Below, in pieces: positions 35,347 through 44,009 of a stretch of DNA of 60,865 bases. The stretch covers positions 1 through 60,865 of the forward strand of contig NZ_KZ319300.1 in NCBI RefSeq assembly GCF_002744755.1, given 5' to 3'. The translations under genes and the position numbers were made by a program. The notes beneath the pieces were generated by a model that was not told where the DNA came from, searched no databases, and was given only the letters and a program-made list of their open reading frames with translations. Every line of letters begins with the position of its first letter. Position 1 is the stretch's first letter. Source of the stretch: Leeuwenhoekiella nanhaiensis. Lineage in GTDB: Bacteria > Bacteroidota > Bacteroidia > Flavobacteriales > Flavobacteriaceae.

Positions 35347-35964
35347 TTAATTTTGTAATGAAAGTAGAATCCACTTTTGCGATTTGCCATCGTATATAAA
35401 CTCCGCAACGCCACCCTGAATTAAAGCATCGCCAGGTGACGCTAGTGCATTTATTCGATTTTGAGCCAGCGACGTATTAGAAAGATTAACAAAAGTCACA
35501 TTGTGTGACGGGGTTGCATAAAAATAGAGATGCATACCATCTTCTCCATTAGTAAATCCTGTTATGCGAATATTTCTATCATAGCCTGTAATGTGAATAA
35601 CTGTTTTACCCTCATTTACCTGACCTGCGCCAAGATCAAGATTCAAATTATCTATTCTGAGGTTTCCAGAACCTGGGGTCATGTAAGATGCTAAACTTTT
35701 CGCTCCTATACGGTATTCCGAACTGCTTACCAGTTCAATTTTATTATTAATGATGCGTATCTGATTGGAGAAGGGAAGTGCGGTGAGCGTACCCTTATCA
35801 TCTGCTCCCACCAGTTCTACGGCATCATCAGGTGAAGTTCCTTCAATTTTTAAATCACCTACCACGTGAAGCATTTCTTCTGGTTGAGTGGTACCAATGC
35901 CTACCTGAGCAAAAAGCAGTGTGGGGAGCATAATTAAGAGGAAGATGAGGTAATTGTTTCTCAT
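35347..35964 (-). CDS. Secreted VGIGT-type protein, paralogue 2
   Basis: 205 residues. A signal peptide (MRNNYLIFLLIMLPTLLFAQ) precedes VGIGTTQPEEMLHVVGDLKIEG. It is collinear with paralogue 1: ELVGADDKGTLTALPFSNQIRIINNKIELV corresponds to RLVGLNNTGYAREFPLGDDFVIIDGVIEV, and both share ITGFTNGEDGMHLYF/ITGFANGFDGRVLYI and end with AEFIYDGKSQKWILL. The conserved C-terminal block suggests one folded beta domain of about 180 residues. The stop lies 8 bases before the next start. It is not recognised as an enzyme. Confidence 0.78.
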   Translation of the reverse strand: MRNNYLIFLLIMLPTLLFAQVGIGTTQPEEMLHVVGDLKIEGTSPDDAVELVGADDKGTLTALPFSNQIRIINNKIELVSSSEYRIGAKSLASYMTPGSGNLRIDNLNLDLGAGQVNEGKTVIHITGYDRNIRITGFTNGEDGMHLYFYATPSHNVTFVNLSNTSLAQNRINALASPGDALIQGGVAEFIYDGKSQKWILLSLQN

Positions 35965-35987
35965 AGAACTTATTTTGAGGTGATGTG

Positions 35988-36593
35988 TTAACCGCGCTTA
36001 TTGATCATAACCCATCTTTGCAGTACTTCGCTGTAAATAAATTCTGCAATACCCTGGGACTGTAAGACTTCATTATTTCCATCAATAGTTTGTATTCTAT
36101 TTTCAGGCAAACTCGCTGCATTTTCAGGAAAAAAGGTCACGTTATTAGTTTGAGCATTGATAATGTACAGTACGCGACCATCAAAACCGTTTGCAAAACC
36201 GGTAATATTATACCCACCCCCTGAACCACTTAATCGAATAAGGGTATTTCGTTCATTCACGTCTACAAGACCTAAATCGTAATTATCATACTGAGTAATT
36301 CCTGCAGTAGCGCTTTGATCAACATCTCCAATGTAAAAAAGATTAGCATCAGACTCATCGACCTCAATGACTCCATCAATAATTACAAAATCATCCCCCA
36401 AAGGAAACTCTCTGGCATAACCGGTATTGTTTAGTCCCACTAATCGGGTAGCCTTCACCGAAGTACTGGGAATAAATTTAAAATCTCCTACAATGTGAAG
36501 TGTTGCCTGTGGATCGGTAGTACCTATGCCTACCTGCGCCTGTAGTGAAAAAGCGCCTAATATCCCTAAAACGAGTGCGAGTTGTTTCATCAT
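35988..36593 (-). CDS. Secreted VGIGT-type protein, paralogue 1
   Basis: 201 residues from ATG at 36593 or 36590. A signal peptide ends SLQAQ before VGIGTTDPQATLHIVGDFKF. The C-terminal block (NITGFANGFDGRVLYIINAQTNNVTFFPENAASLPENRIQTI...AEFIYSEVLQRWVMI) is shared with paralogue 2 and more loosely with paralogue 3. First gene of the three-gene operon. TACTTTTA about 30 bases upstream resembles a -7 element. Its role is unknown. Confidence 0.78.
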   Translation of the reverse strand: MMKQLALVLGILGAFSLQAQVGIGTTDPQATLHIVGDFKFIPSTSVKATRLVGLNNTGYAREFPLGDDFVIIDGVIEVDESDANLFYIGDVDQSATAGITQYDNYDLGLVDVNERNTLIRLSGSGGGYNITGFANGFDGRVLYIINAQTNNVTFFPENAASLPENRIQTIDGNNEVLQSQGIAEFIYSEVLQRWVMINKRG

Positions 36594-36929
36594 TCAACTT
36601 ATAAAAACTACGATTCGGGGTGATGTAAAAGTAGAAGTTAGTCTATTCATTGACAGGCTTTAAGCCTGTTTTTCGACTAGTTCAAATTTTCTTCGTTTAA
36701 ATAAACAATTGGCAAAGACATAAGAAAATCGCGAAAGAATATAGGGTATAATTCCTACAAAATAACGCAAGAATTATACTACTAATAAAATTAACAAAAA
36801 TATAAATGATTCTAGATAATTTCTAAGACTGCAACTTGCGCTCTTCGCGCGCCACAGAACTAAAAAAACACACACAGGAAAGGATAAAATGGTTGATCAG
36901 CTCTGCTTTAACTATGGGAAGTAAACCTC
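36594..36929. other. Non-coding gap with a palindrome
   Basis: 336 AT-rich bases. ACAGGCTT (36653-36660) and AAGCCTGT (36662-36669) form a palindrome followed by a T run on the plus strand. No plus-strand gene precedes it, so it is either an operator or a terminator for antisense transcription. No other signal is seen. Confidence 0.4.
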
Positions 36930-38441
36930 TTATTCTTTTCTTATAAAAACAAAATCACGCAAATCACTTTGACGTAGATTTTCTATCAGTTCGGCAACTG
37001 TGAGTGCATTGAGTTGAGCTCCTTCCCCATTGGTATGCGTATGATCATCCGGAAAGAACGCAGCAACCACATCTGGCCCTAGCTGCTCGTACTTCTGAGC
37101 TACTGCCTCATTTAAATCGAGGAAATAGCCTCCCGCCTGCTCGACGGCTTCTTTGGCCCAGGTACCGTAGCTCTCAGAGGCCCTAATAACCTGTCCCTCA
37201 TTCCATTGATTACGGGGGATCATACTTAGAACAATAGGTGTAGCACCTGTTTCCTGCGTTTCCTTTATATATTGTTTCATATACCAGCCATACGTATGTA
37301 CCGTCTCAGAACCCGTACTATCGCGGTTGACTTCCTGAGTCTCATCTCCCATTCCCTTTAACGATCCACGGTACTTGGGTTTATCTACATGTCCGCCATC
37401 ATTATGGCCAAATTGCATCAACACAAAATCCCCGGGTTTTAATTGCGATTTGACAGCATCCCAGAGTCCCTCGTATCTAAACGTTCTGCTACTTCTTCCT
37501 CCACGGGCTTTGTTGTACATATTGATACGGGTAGTATCAAGATGCTGCTCCAAAAACATTCCCCAACCCGATTTGGTAGGCTGGCCGTTATTTGCCACAG
37601 TTGAATCCCCGATCAGATATAAATTCCGCTTTGCGGGAAGTTTAACCTTGGGATTTTTTAGCAAATAATTTTTTAACGAATTATCGCTCTCGCGTAAACC
37701 TTCTGCAATCAGGGAAGCAGCAAGGGCAGCTCCTTTTGCAGAAGTATGCGTATGATCGCGTTTGTAAAACAGGTTTCCGGTTACGGCATCTTGCCCTTTT
37801 ATCTCCATCGCTGAAGCCATCTTATCATTGAGGTTGATGAAAGTCACGCCTTCTTCCTGAGCTATCTGTTTCGCCCAGCCTCCGTACGAGTCCATATTTC
37901 GCGGTACCTTGCCATTGTTCCAATCGTTACGCGGTATGGGAGCCATAACAATCGGGATAGCGCCTTTAGATTTAGCTTCCTTTACAATTTTACGCAGGTA
38001 CCAGCCGTAGCTGTGCACGATTTCGTGTTCCCCGGTAAGCATATTGTCTATCTCTTCGGTCTCCTCTCCAACACCTTTAATAGTACCACGGGCTCGCGAA
38101 TCGTCATTTAAAGCCCCGCTATCGTTGTGCCCAAATTGAATCAAAACATAATCGCCTTTTTGCAGACGGTCTAAAATCGGCTGCCAAAGTCCTTTGGTCT
38201 GGAAAGTACGGCTACTCGTTCCACCCAGGGCGTGATTCTCAATCCGCACCTGTGTCGTATCTAAAAACTGACCGATAAAATCACCCCAGCCCCAAAGACC
38301 GCCGTCTCCTTTTCCGCTTCCGTTTTTTACGGTAGAATCTCCTACACAGTATACCGTAGGTTTTTGGGCATTCACGCCCATACAGTTCACCAGGATTAGC
38401 GCAAAAAACAATAGGAAACTTATCTTTTTAAAGGCTTTCAT
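36930..38441 (-). CDS. Tandem CE12-type rhamnogalacturonan acetylesterase
   Basis: 503 residues with a signal peptide (ending GVNAQ). Two complete SGNH/GDSL domains stand in tandem. The first has GDST with S36, GGTSSRTF, GHND with N106 and the D229-H230-T-H232 dyad. The second has S280 in LIGDSTVANN, GGRSSRTF, a second GHND and DDHTHTN. Both keep every catalytic residue. CE12 enzymes remove acetyl groups from the galacturonate backbone of rhamnogalacturonan I, opening it to lyases and hydrolases. The gene is the last of four minus-strand genes headed by the GntR regulator, separated from the GH2 gene by a 176-base gap with repeats. The domains are diverged, so the duplication is not recent. 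Confidence 0.9.
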   Translation of the reverse strand: MKAFKKISFLLFFALILVNCMGVNAQKPTVYCVGDSTVKNGSGKGDGGLWGWGDFIGQFLDTTQVRIENHALGGTSSRTFQTKGLWQPILDRLQKGDYVLIQFGHNDSGALNDDSRARGTIKGVGEETEEIDNMLTGEHEIVHSYGWYLRKIVKEAKSKGAIPIVMAPIPRNDWNNGKVPRNMDSYGGWAKQIAQEEGVTFINLNDKMASAMEIKGQDAVTGNLFYKRDHTHTSAKGAALAASLIAEGLRESDNSLKNYLLKNPKVKLPAKRNLYLIGDSTVANNGQPTKSGWGMFLEQHLDTTRINMYNKARGGRSSRTFRYEGLWDAVKSQLKPGDFVLMQFGHNDGGHVDKPKYRGSLKGMGDETQEVNRDSTGSETVHTYGWYMKQYIKETQETGATPIVLSMIPRNQWNEGQVIRASESYGTWAKEAVEQAGGYFLDLNEAVAQKYEQLGPDVVAAFFPDDHTHTNGEGAQLNALTVAELIENLRQSDLRDFVFIRKE

Positions 38442-38533
38442 TCTTCTGTATTTTGTATTCGTTATGAGGTTATTTATAATTTGTTATTCCGTATTTCTAG
38501 TTCTTTGTTCCCTGAGAAAAGATGGAGTTGTGT

Positions 38534-38617
38534 CTATTCGAAAATTTCGAATTTCGTTTTTCGTATTTCGTATTTCAATATTCTATTGTCTTGCATCTAA
38601 AATCTTTCGTCTAACAT
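38534..38617. repeat. atttcgt / catctaac short repeat tract
   Basis: Repeated TTTCGTATTTCG and TCTAACATCTA units between the CE12 tandem gene and the GH2 gene resemble those at 10205-10285. The 176-base gap shows no other signal. Confidence 0.6.
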
Positions 38618-41464
38618 CTACTTCCTAAAATCAAACCAAAGCTTCATCGAAATGCCGTCATCGCCGCTTTTGATGCGAATGTTAGAAGGCTGACTGCTGG
38701 GGCCTTGTTGTTCCAAAGGTTTAAAAGCCCGCATTCCAGAAATTTCATACATAAATGAAAGGTTTCCTTTTGGAAATCGCGGCTGAAAATGACTGCCTCG
38801 AAAACCATTTTTGGCTTCATCAGGCGTAAATAAGCGTAAAAACAGTTTGTCGCTTTCGCTAAATACTTTAAAACTGTTGTCGCCGGCCTGTAAATTGCCC
38901 GCCAGAAAATTGGCATAATAGCCTTTAAACTCAGGGTAAATCAGGTTTTCAAAACTTTCTCCGGTGATCGTGGTGTTGTATTCCTTTTCCCAGATTCCGG
39001 TTTCGATTCCCTGCAAACGGTTGCGCCAGGTATGATAGGGTCCGCGGCCAAAAAGCGTAATGCCCTCAACTCCTTCTTCAGGAAAATCAAAGCTGATCCC
39101 AAACTGATCGATATCACCCTCGTAAAACGCGCCATCAAAACCGCTGTTTCTACCTGCATTTTTAAGCGCGATCAATTCCATATGCACCCGGCCATCGGGA
39201 TACATGGTCCAGGTAAGGTGATCGATGCCGCCGTTATAATCTACCCGGCATACGGCATGTTGACCCTCCTGACTCAGAGACACGTCTTTAACTTCGGCTT
39301 TCATACCTATAGGCTGTGGCCCATTAATAAAAGGAACCAAACGATCTCCGTCTTTAATTTCGGTAATGTAGCCGGTTTGAGCATCCAGCTTCAGGATTAG
39401 TTCACCGGCACGTAATGTAACCATGTTACCCTCGCGGATGCCGGTTGCAGCCCTGTTGCCTTCCCCTTTATACATAAGCTTTTCAGCAAAATAATCGGCT
39501 TTATGTATGGGCCAGGTCCAGGTGTAGAGTTCGCGTCCATGCTGGTCTGTAGCTGTTATCTCCAGCCAGTCGCCGTAGAAAAAGTCGGGCGATACCGGCA
39601 TCTGTAACTTTCGTGTTTCCCCGGGTTCTGCATCAGCAACTTCAATGCTTCCCGAATCAACCACCCGTGTTTTTGTTCCCGGTTGATATAAAGCTTTAGC
39701 ATCGGCCTGGATTACCCGATAGTTCATCGTGACCGTATTCAGATTGCTAAATAAATAATCGTTAGTGACCAAAAAGCTACCGTCAAAGGTTTCGGTGATC
39801 GCTTTGGGCTTAAACTGCACCGGTGACCAGATTTCCTTTACCGCAAAAAAACTACCTTCCTTTTCCCGATGCGGCCCCAAAACGCCATCTGCCGCCAGAT
39901 TGCCTTTAGAATCGAACTTTTCCTCCCCGGTCCAGTCGGTACGCAAAACAGCTTCATCGCTAAATACCCACATAAATCCACCTGCAAACAGCGGACTCTC
40001 GCTGTAATGCTGCCAAAAATCCTTAAGCCCCGCACCAATGCCGTTATCGTAAGTACCGTGCATAAATTCCGTAGGAAAAAATACGTTCTCCCCGTTACCA
40101 AAACGGTGTACTCCAGTTAGAAACGTGGGATAATGATGCGTATCCCAACCGTCAAAATCAGCCCAGGGATGAATCACAATGCGGTTTTGTGGATCGTGTT
40201 TATTGAATTCCCCATCCAGTTCGTAGTTCCAACCACCTTCATTGCCCTGATCCCAAATGATGATCGAGGGATGATTCACATCGCGCTGCACCATTTCCCT
40301 GATCAGTTTTTTTCCGGTTTCGGTGTCATACGGATTTTGCCAGCCCGCGAGTTCGTCAAGCACAAAAAGTCCCAGCGAATCGGCCACTTCCAGAAAGTGA
40401 TCATCCGGCGGATAGTGAAACCGCACGGCATTCATATTCATGTCCTTAATCAGGTTTACATCCATAATGCTGATGCGCTTGCTGGTACTGCGACCGCTTT
40501 TCGGCCAAAAGCTGTGGCGGTTGATGCCTTTCATTTTGATTTTGGTACCGTTCACGTAAATGCCGTCGCGTTTTCTAAACTCAAGCGTGCGAAAACCGAT
40601 GCGTTCGGTTACTTCGTGAATGGTTTTTCCGTTTTCCTGCAGCTGCAGGGTAAGGACATACAGATTGGGGTTTTCGGGATCCCAGGTTTTAACACCTTCC
40701 CAGTTAAACTCGAGTGTTTCTTCCGGTTTCCCGCTCAGCTCGCGGCTTTGGGGTTCAAAGTTTTCAGTCTCTCCTGAAAGCGGTTTGATACTTGCCCGTA
40801 CAATGAAATTTTTAGAAGGATTTGATAATTTTAAAACGGCATTCAGGCTCCCGTTCATTTGGGGATCGACAGCGACGTGATCTATGTGGGTTTTGGGTTT
40901 AATCTCAAGCCAGACGGGACGGTAAATCCCGCCAAAAAGCCACCAGTCTGCCTTCCGCTCTGCGTTATTCACACTTCCATTTTCGGAATGCTTCCACACG
41001 TGAACCTCCAGCAGATTTTCAGCTCCCGGCTTTACATAAGGGGTTATGTCGTAGTCAAACTGGTAAAACCCACCGTGATGCTTCGGCCCTACGACCTTAC
41101 CATTGACTTTCACTTCGGTGTCAGTCATTACGCCGCCAAAATGAATGGATATTCTTTTTCCTTTCACAGAAGCGGGAACATCAAACTTCAGCTTATAAAA
41201 ACCTTCTTCTTTGCTGGGCTCATCCTGTTCCAGTTCTTTGTACCAGCGACCGTAAGTATACTCACCGAAACCCTGCAATTCCCATTGAGACGGGACTTCA
41301 ATCGTGCTCCAGCTCCCGCTGTTGGCTCCTCCTGAAACTTTAAAATCCCAGGTTTTGGAATGTTCAAAATCGGTTCCCGAAAGCCAGATTTTTTCGGCTT
41401 GCTGGGCAAAGACTGTGCTTAAGCTTAAAAGTAATATGGAAAGTGCTGAGAGAAATTGCTTCAT
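38618..41464 (-). CDS. GH2-family glycoside hydrolase, LacZ-type
   Basis: 948 residues with a signal peptide (MKQFLSALSILLLSLSTVFA). Domain order is that of a five-domain beta-galactosidase: sugar-binding domain (about 25-190, GGVMTDTEVKVNG), Ig-like domain (195-295), TIM barrel (300-570) and C-terminal domains including a Bgal small-chain-like region (about 680-930). The acid/base is E409 in IWDQGNEGG and the nucleophile E466 in FFPTEFMHG; the family signature MKGINRHSFWP is present. In a rhamnogalacturonan locus the likely job is removing galactose or a related side-chain sugar in the periplasm. It starts 6 bases after the CE12 gene stop, so the two are co-transcribed. Confidence 0.9.
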   Translation of the reverse strand: MKQFLSALSILLLSLSTVFAQQAEKIWLSGTDFEHSKTWDFKVSGGANSGSWSTIEVPSQWELQGFGEYTYGRWYKELEQDEPSKEEGFYKLKFDVPASVKGKRISIHFGGVMTDTEVKVNGKVVGPKHHGGFYQFDYDITPYVKPGAENLLEVHVWKHSENGSVNNAERKADWWLFGGIYRPVWLEIKPKTHIDHVAVDPQMNGSLNAVLKLSNPSKNFIVRASIKPLSGETENFEPQSRELSGKPEETLEFNWEGVKTWDPENPNLYVLTLQLQENGKTIHEVTERIGFRTLEFRKRDGIYVNGTKIKMKGINRHSFWPKSGRSTSKRISIMDVNLIKDMNMNAVRFHYPPDDHFLEVADSLGLFVLDELAGWQNPYDTETGKKLIREMVQRDVNHPSIIIWDQGNEGGWNYELDGEFNKHDPQNRIVIHPWADFDGWDTHHYPTFLTGVHRFGNGENVFFPTEFMHGTYDNGIGAGLKDFWQHYSESPLFAGGFMWVFSDEAVLRTDWTGEEKFDSKGNLAADGVLGPHREKEGSFFAVKEIWSPVQFKPKAITETFDGSFLVTNDYLFSNLNTVTMNYRVIQADAKALYQPGTKTRVVDSGSIEVADAEPGETRKLQMPVSPDFFYGDWLEITATDQHGRELYTWTWPIHKADYFAEKLMYKGEGNRAATGIREGNMVTLRAGELILKLDAQTGYITEIKDGDRLVPFINGPQPIGMKAEVKDVSLSQEGQHAVCRVDYNGGIDHLTWTMYPDGRVHMELIALKNAGRNSGFDGAFYEGDIDQFGISFDFPEEGVEGITLFGRGPYHTWRNRLQGIETGIWEKEYNTTITGESFENLIYPEFKGYYANFLAGNLQAGDNSFKVFSESDKLFLRLFTPDEAKNGFRGSHFQPRFPKGNLSFMYEISGMRAFKPLEQQGPSSQPSNIRIKSGDDGISMKLWFDFRK

Positions 41465-41470
41465 AACTAG

Positions 41471-42751
41471 TTAATTACCATCGGGTTTTTGCAGTTCAAA
41501 ACGACTGCTCAGCGGAATGCGGTACGAGCCGGCGTCATTAGGTTGACCGGGTTTATATTCCGGTGCATTGCTTCGAATGTAGTTTTTTAAGGGATGATCG
41601 CTTTGGCGAAGGGCGTGAATTACCGCCAGAGCGAGTTCGTTAGCCCCAAAATTGCTGAAATGCGTATTGTCTTCCAGAGCTTCGCGCTGCGCGGGAAAGT
41701 AATTGGCGGGATATTGCACAAAAGCTTTCCGGGATGCTTCGGGTCCCCAGGCTTCATACATCGCAGTACTCATACGGGTTAAATCGATGAGCGCAACCTC
41801 TTCCTGTTGCGCAACCTTCCGCATCGCATCGGGAAAATCGCCGTGGGTTTCTTTCAGTTTGGCACCTTCAAAAGCCCTGCGCTGGGTGGGCGTGATCAGG
41901 ATGGGAATGCCCTGCTTTTCGCGGATGCGGCGTATAAAATCGGTTAAGAGATTGGTATACAATCCCCAGGCACCGTTGCCTTCGCCTTTGATTTTTTCAT
42001 CATTATGCCCAAACTCGATGATGACAAAATCATCGGGTTTAAGCTGACTTAAAATTTTATCGAAACGGCTTCCGTTAAATGAGGCCAGCGAAGCCCCTGA
42101 CGAAGCCTGATTGGAAACGACGATCTCATCGGTTAAATAAGCCGAAATAAACTGTCCCCAGGAAGCCCAGGGCTCCACATCCTGATTGGTAACCGTAGAA
42201 TCGCCTGCTAAAAATAACGTACGGGTTTTGGGTGAAGGCTCAATATGGATCTCGTGTATAACACTGTTTCCCAGGAATTCTAGCGTAAGCTTGTGATCCC
42301 AGTCTAGCGTGCCCTGCTCCCGATCTTTAAGCCCAACTTTATAGTCTTCCGTAATTTCTGGGTAGAAAACGGCAACGGTAAAAGTCTTAGTAATTGTATC
42401 ATCTGTGTTTATCGGTTCACGGGCTGCAAAGAGTCGCTTAGATTCGGCCTTAAGCGTCATTTCGGTATTCTTTCCGGAGAGTACAAGACTCACCGTGTAA
42501 ATCCCCTCAGGTACATCAACCGAAAAATAGACCGGTGCAGTTGCCGAAAAACCCGCGCTATGCTGAGTTACGCGATAAGCGGTTCCGAAGTCAAAACCAT
42601 AGCCGGTATCCGGCTGATAGGGAAGTGCAGTAGTAACCCCGGTAGCCTTTTCAGCATCCGTTTCAGTACCAAAAACAAAACGGTAATCGATTGTATTCTG
42701 AGCCTGAAGCGCAGCAAAACTGAAAAGAAACCCGAGAATGAATGTTTTCAT
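41471..42751 (-). CDS. Rhamnogalacturonan acetylesterase (SGNH) with N-terminal beta domain
   Basis: 426 residues with a signal peptide (ending ALQAQ). Residues 20-170 form a galactose-binding-like beta domain (VYFSVDVPEGIYTVSLVLSG), common in YesY/RhgT-type esterases. Residues 175-405 form the SGNH domain: S185 in FLAGDSTVTNQ, GASLASFNG, FGHND and D-N-T-H near the end (EALEDNTHFSNFGA). All catalytic residues are present. The enzyme deacetylates rhamnogalacturonan backbones. It lies between the GntR gene (74-base gap) and the GH2 gene (6-base gap). Upstream sequence carries the octamer ACAGGATG at 42812-42805. Confidence 0.88.
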   Translation of the reverse strand: MKTFILGFLFSFAALQAQNTIDYRFVFGTETDAEKATGVTTALPYQPDTGYGFDFGTAYRVTQHSAGFSATAPVYFSVDVPEGIYTVSLVLSGKNTEMTLKAESKRLFAAREPINTDDTITKTFTVAVFYPEITEDYKVGLKDREQGTLDWDHKLTLEFLGNSVIHEIHIEPSPKTRTLFLAGDSTVTNQDVEPWASWGQFISAYLTDEIVVSNQASSGASLASFNGSRFDKILSQLKPDDFVIIEFGHNDEKIKGEGNGAWGLYTNLLTDFIRRIREKQGIPILITPTQRRAFEGAKLKETHGDFPDAMRKVAQQEEVALIDLTRMSTAMYEAWGPEASRKAFVQYPANYFPAQREALEDNTHFSNFGANELALAVIHALRQSDHPLKNYIRSNAPEYKPGQPNDAGSYRIPLSSRFELQKPDGN

Positions 42752-42825
42752 GAATTCAAAATGCTATTGATGAACGGAAAAATACAAAGCGATCTCCGCA
42801 ATACCATCCTGTACTGTTCTGATTT

Positions 42826-43872
42826 TTAAACCGAGTTACGCTCTATGTACTTAAACACGTTTTTTACCCGCTCTTTTTTGTTTTTCAGAATCATATAAGC
42901 GGCGGTTTCGCCCATCGCCTTAAAATCGGTACTAATCACCGTGATGCCCAGCAACTCTTTTAAGGGAGTTTCGTTATACGAAATGACCCCAATATCGGTA
43001 CCCAACGTGAGATTACGCGCACGGATCTGACGCATCAGGTTCACCAGATCCATCTCTTCGATGGTGATGTACACATCTTTGCGTTCAAACTCCATATCCT
43101 CGTAAATCTCATCAAGAATCTCAAAATCAAAATCGTATTTCTGGCAAAAAAATCTAAAGCCGTGAACAATGCGCATGGGATACGGATGTATACTTTTTGA
43201 AGGATAAACCAAAATCAACCGGTCGTATTTCTTGAGCTTTTCAATACCTTCTTCCAGGGCCTGAAAAATATCTTCCTTAAAATCCTGATAAATGGCTCCA
43301 TAATTCCCTTTGATTTCAGGCTTGGCATTGTCTACCATCAGAAGCTGATCTTTGGGAATCATTTCGATCGCCTTTAAAACCTGTGGTGTAAAACTTACGT
43401 GATTGAGGTCACCGTCTTTAAAATGGGGCATAATCACGTAGTAATTGTAGGCTCCTATATTTTTCTCAATCGCATTGATAAACAGCGATTCTTCGCAATG
43501 GTAAATAAAGAGGTTTACGTGCGCGTTAACTCCCATCGCGTTGACAAAATGATTGTAGATCATCATCTTGTATGAACTGGGTTTGTTTATGAGGAAAAAC
43601 ACATTGATTTTAGAAATCAGATCGGTCTTGGCCGTATAATACCCCTTGCCTTTTACCGAAATGATCACCTTGCGTTCCTTGAGTATCTTATAAGCTTTTT
43701 CTACCGTATCCCGACTGAGGTATGCGGCTTCGCTCAGTTCGTTAATAGACGGGATCTTTTCTCCCACCTTTAACCGGCCGCCCGCGATGTCATTAATCAT
43801 AGAGTCAACAATCTGCTTGTACTTGGGTATTCTCGAATCTTCATTTATGTTAATGGTAAAGCCCTGAGCCAT
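42826..43872 (-). CDS. GntR-family regulator with LacI-type sensor domain
   Basis: 348 residues. Residues 8-80 are a GntR winged helix (IPKYKQIVDSMINDIAGGRLKVGEKIPSINELSEAAYLSRDTVEKAYKILKERKVI). Residues 90-348 fit a periplasmic-binding-protein-like sugar sensor (YVIMPHF, IGVISYNETPLKELLGITVISTDFKAMGETAAYMIL), as in LacI. Such hybrids control sugar catabolism in Bacteroidota. It is divergent from the rhamnose operon and heads the esterase/GH2 genes, so it is the natural regulator of both, with rhamnose or a catabolite as the effector. The shared octamer ACAGGATG (42805, 43944, 54331) is a candidate operator core; that is inference. Confidence 0.9.
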   Translation of the reverse strand: MAQGFTININEDSRIPKYKQIVDSMINDIAGGRLKVGEKIPSINELSEAAYLSRDTVEKAYKILKERKVIISVKGKGYYTAKTDLISKINVFFLINKPSSYKMMIYNHFVNAMGVNAHVNLFIYHCEESLFINAIEKNIGAYNYYVIMPHFKDGDLNHVSFTPQVLKAIEMIPKDQLLMVDNAKPEIKGNYGAIYQDFKEDIFQALEEGIEKLKKYDRLILVYPSKSIHPYPMRIVHGFRFFCQKYDFDFEILDEIYEDMEFERKDVYITIEEMDLVNLMRQIRARNLTLGTDIGVISYNETPLKELLGITVISTDFKAMGETAAYMILKNKKERVKNVFKYIERNSV

Positions 43873-43943
43873 AGTAAGATTTTTTAACTTCGGTAAATGT
43901 ATAAAAAGAAAGGCTTCTCTAAAGATTAATCATACAGTACAGC

Positions 43944-43979
43944 ACAGGATGCCTAAAATCCATGAAGCACCTAGTTTTG
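43944..43979 (+). promoter_or_regulatory. Promoter and candidate operator of the rhamnose operon
   Basis: TAGTTTTG (43972-43979) is an exact TAnnTTTG match, 30 bases before the ATG at 44010. Twenty bases upstream lies ACAGGATG (43944-43951), shared with the intergenic regions at 42805-42812 (minus strand) and 54331-54338. No -33 TTTG is seen. Confidence 0.5.
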
Positions 43980-44009
43980 AAATCCGACGCTTTAATCTAT
44001 ACTTAAAAA

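Noticed and set aside
36653-36673. Terminator for the CE12 tandem gene
   Set aside because: The T run follows on the plus strand, whereas that gene is transcribed on the minus strand.
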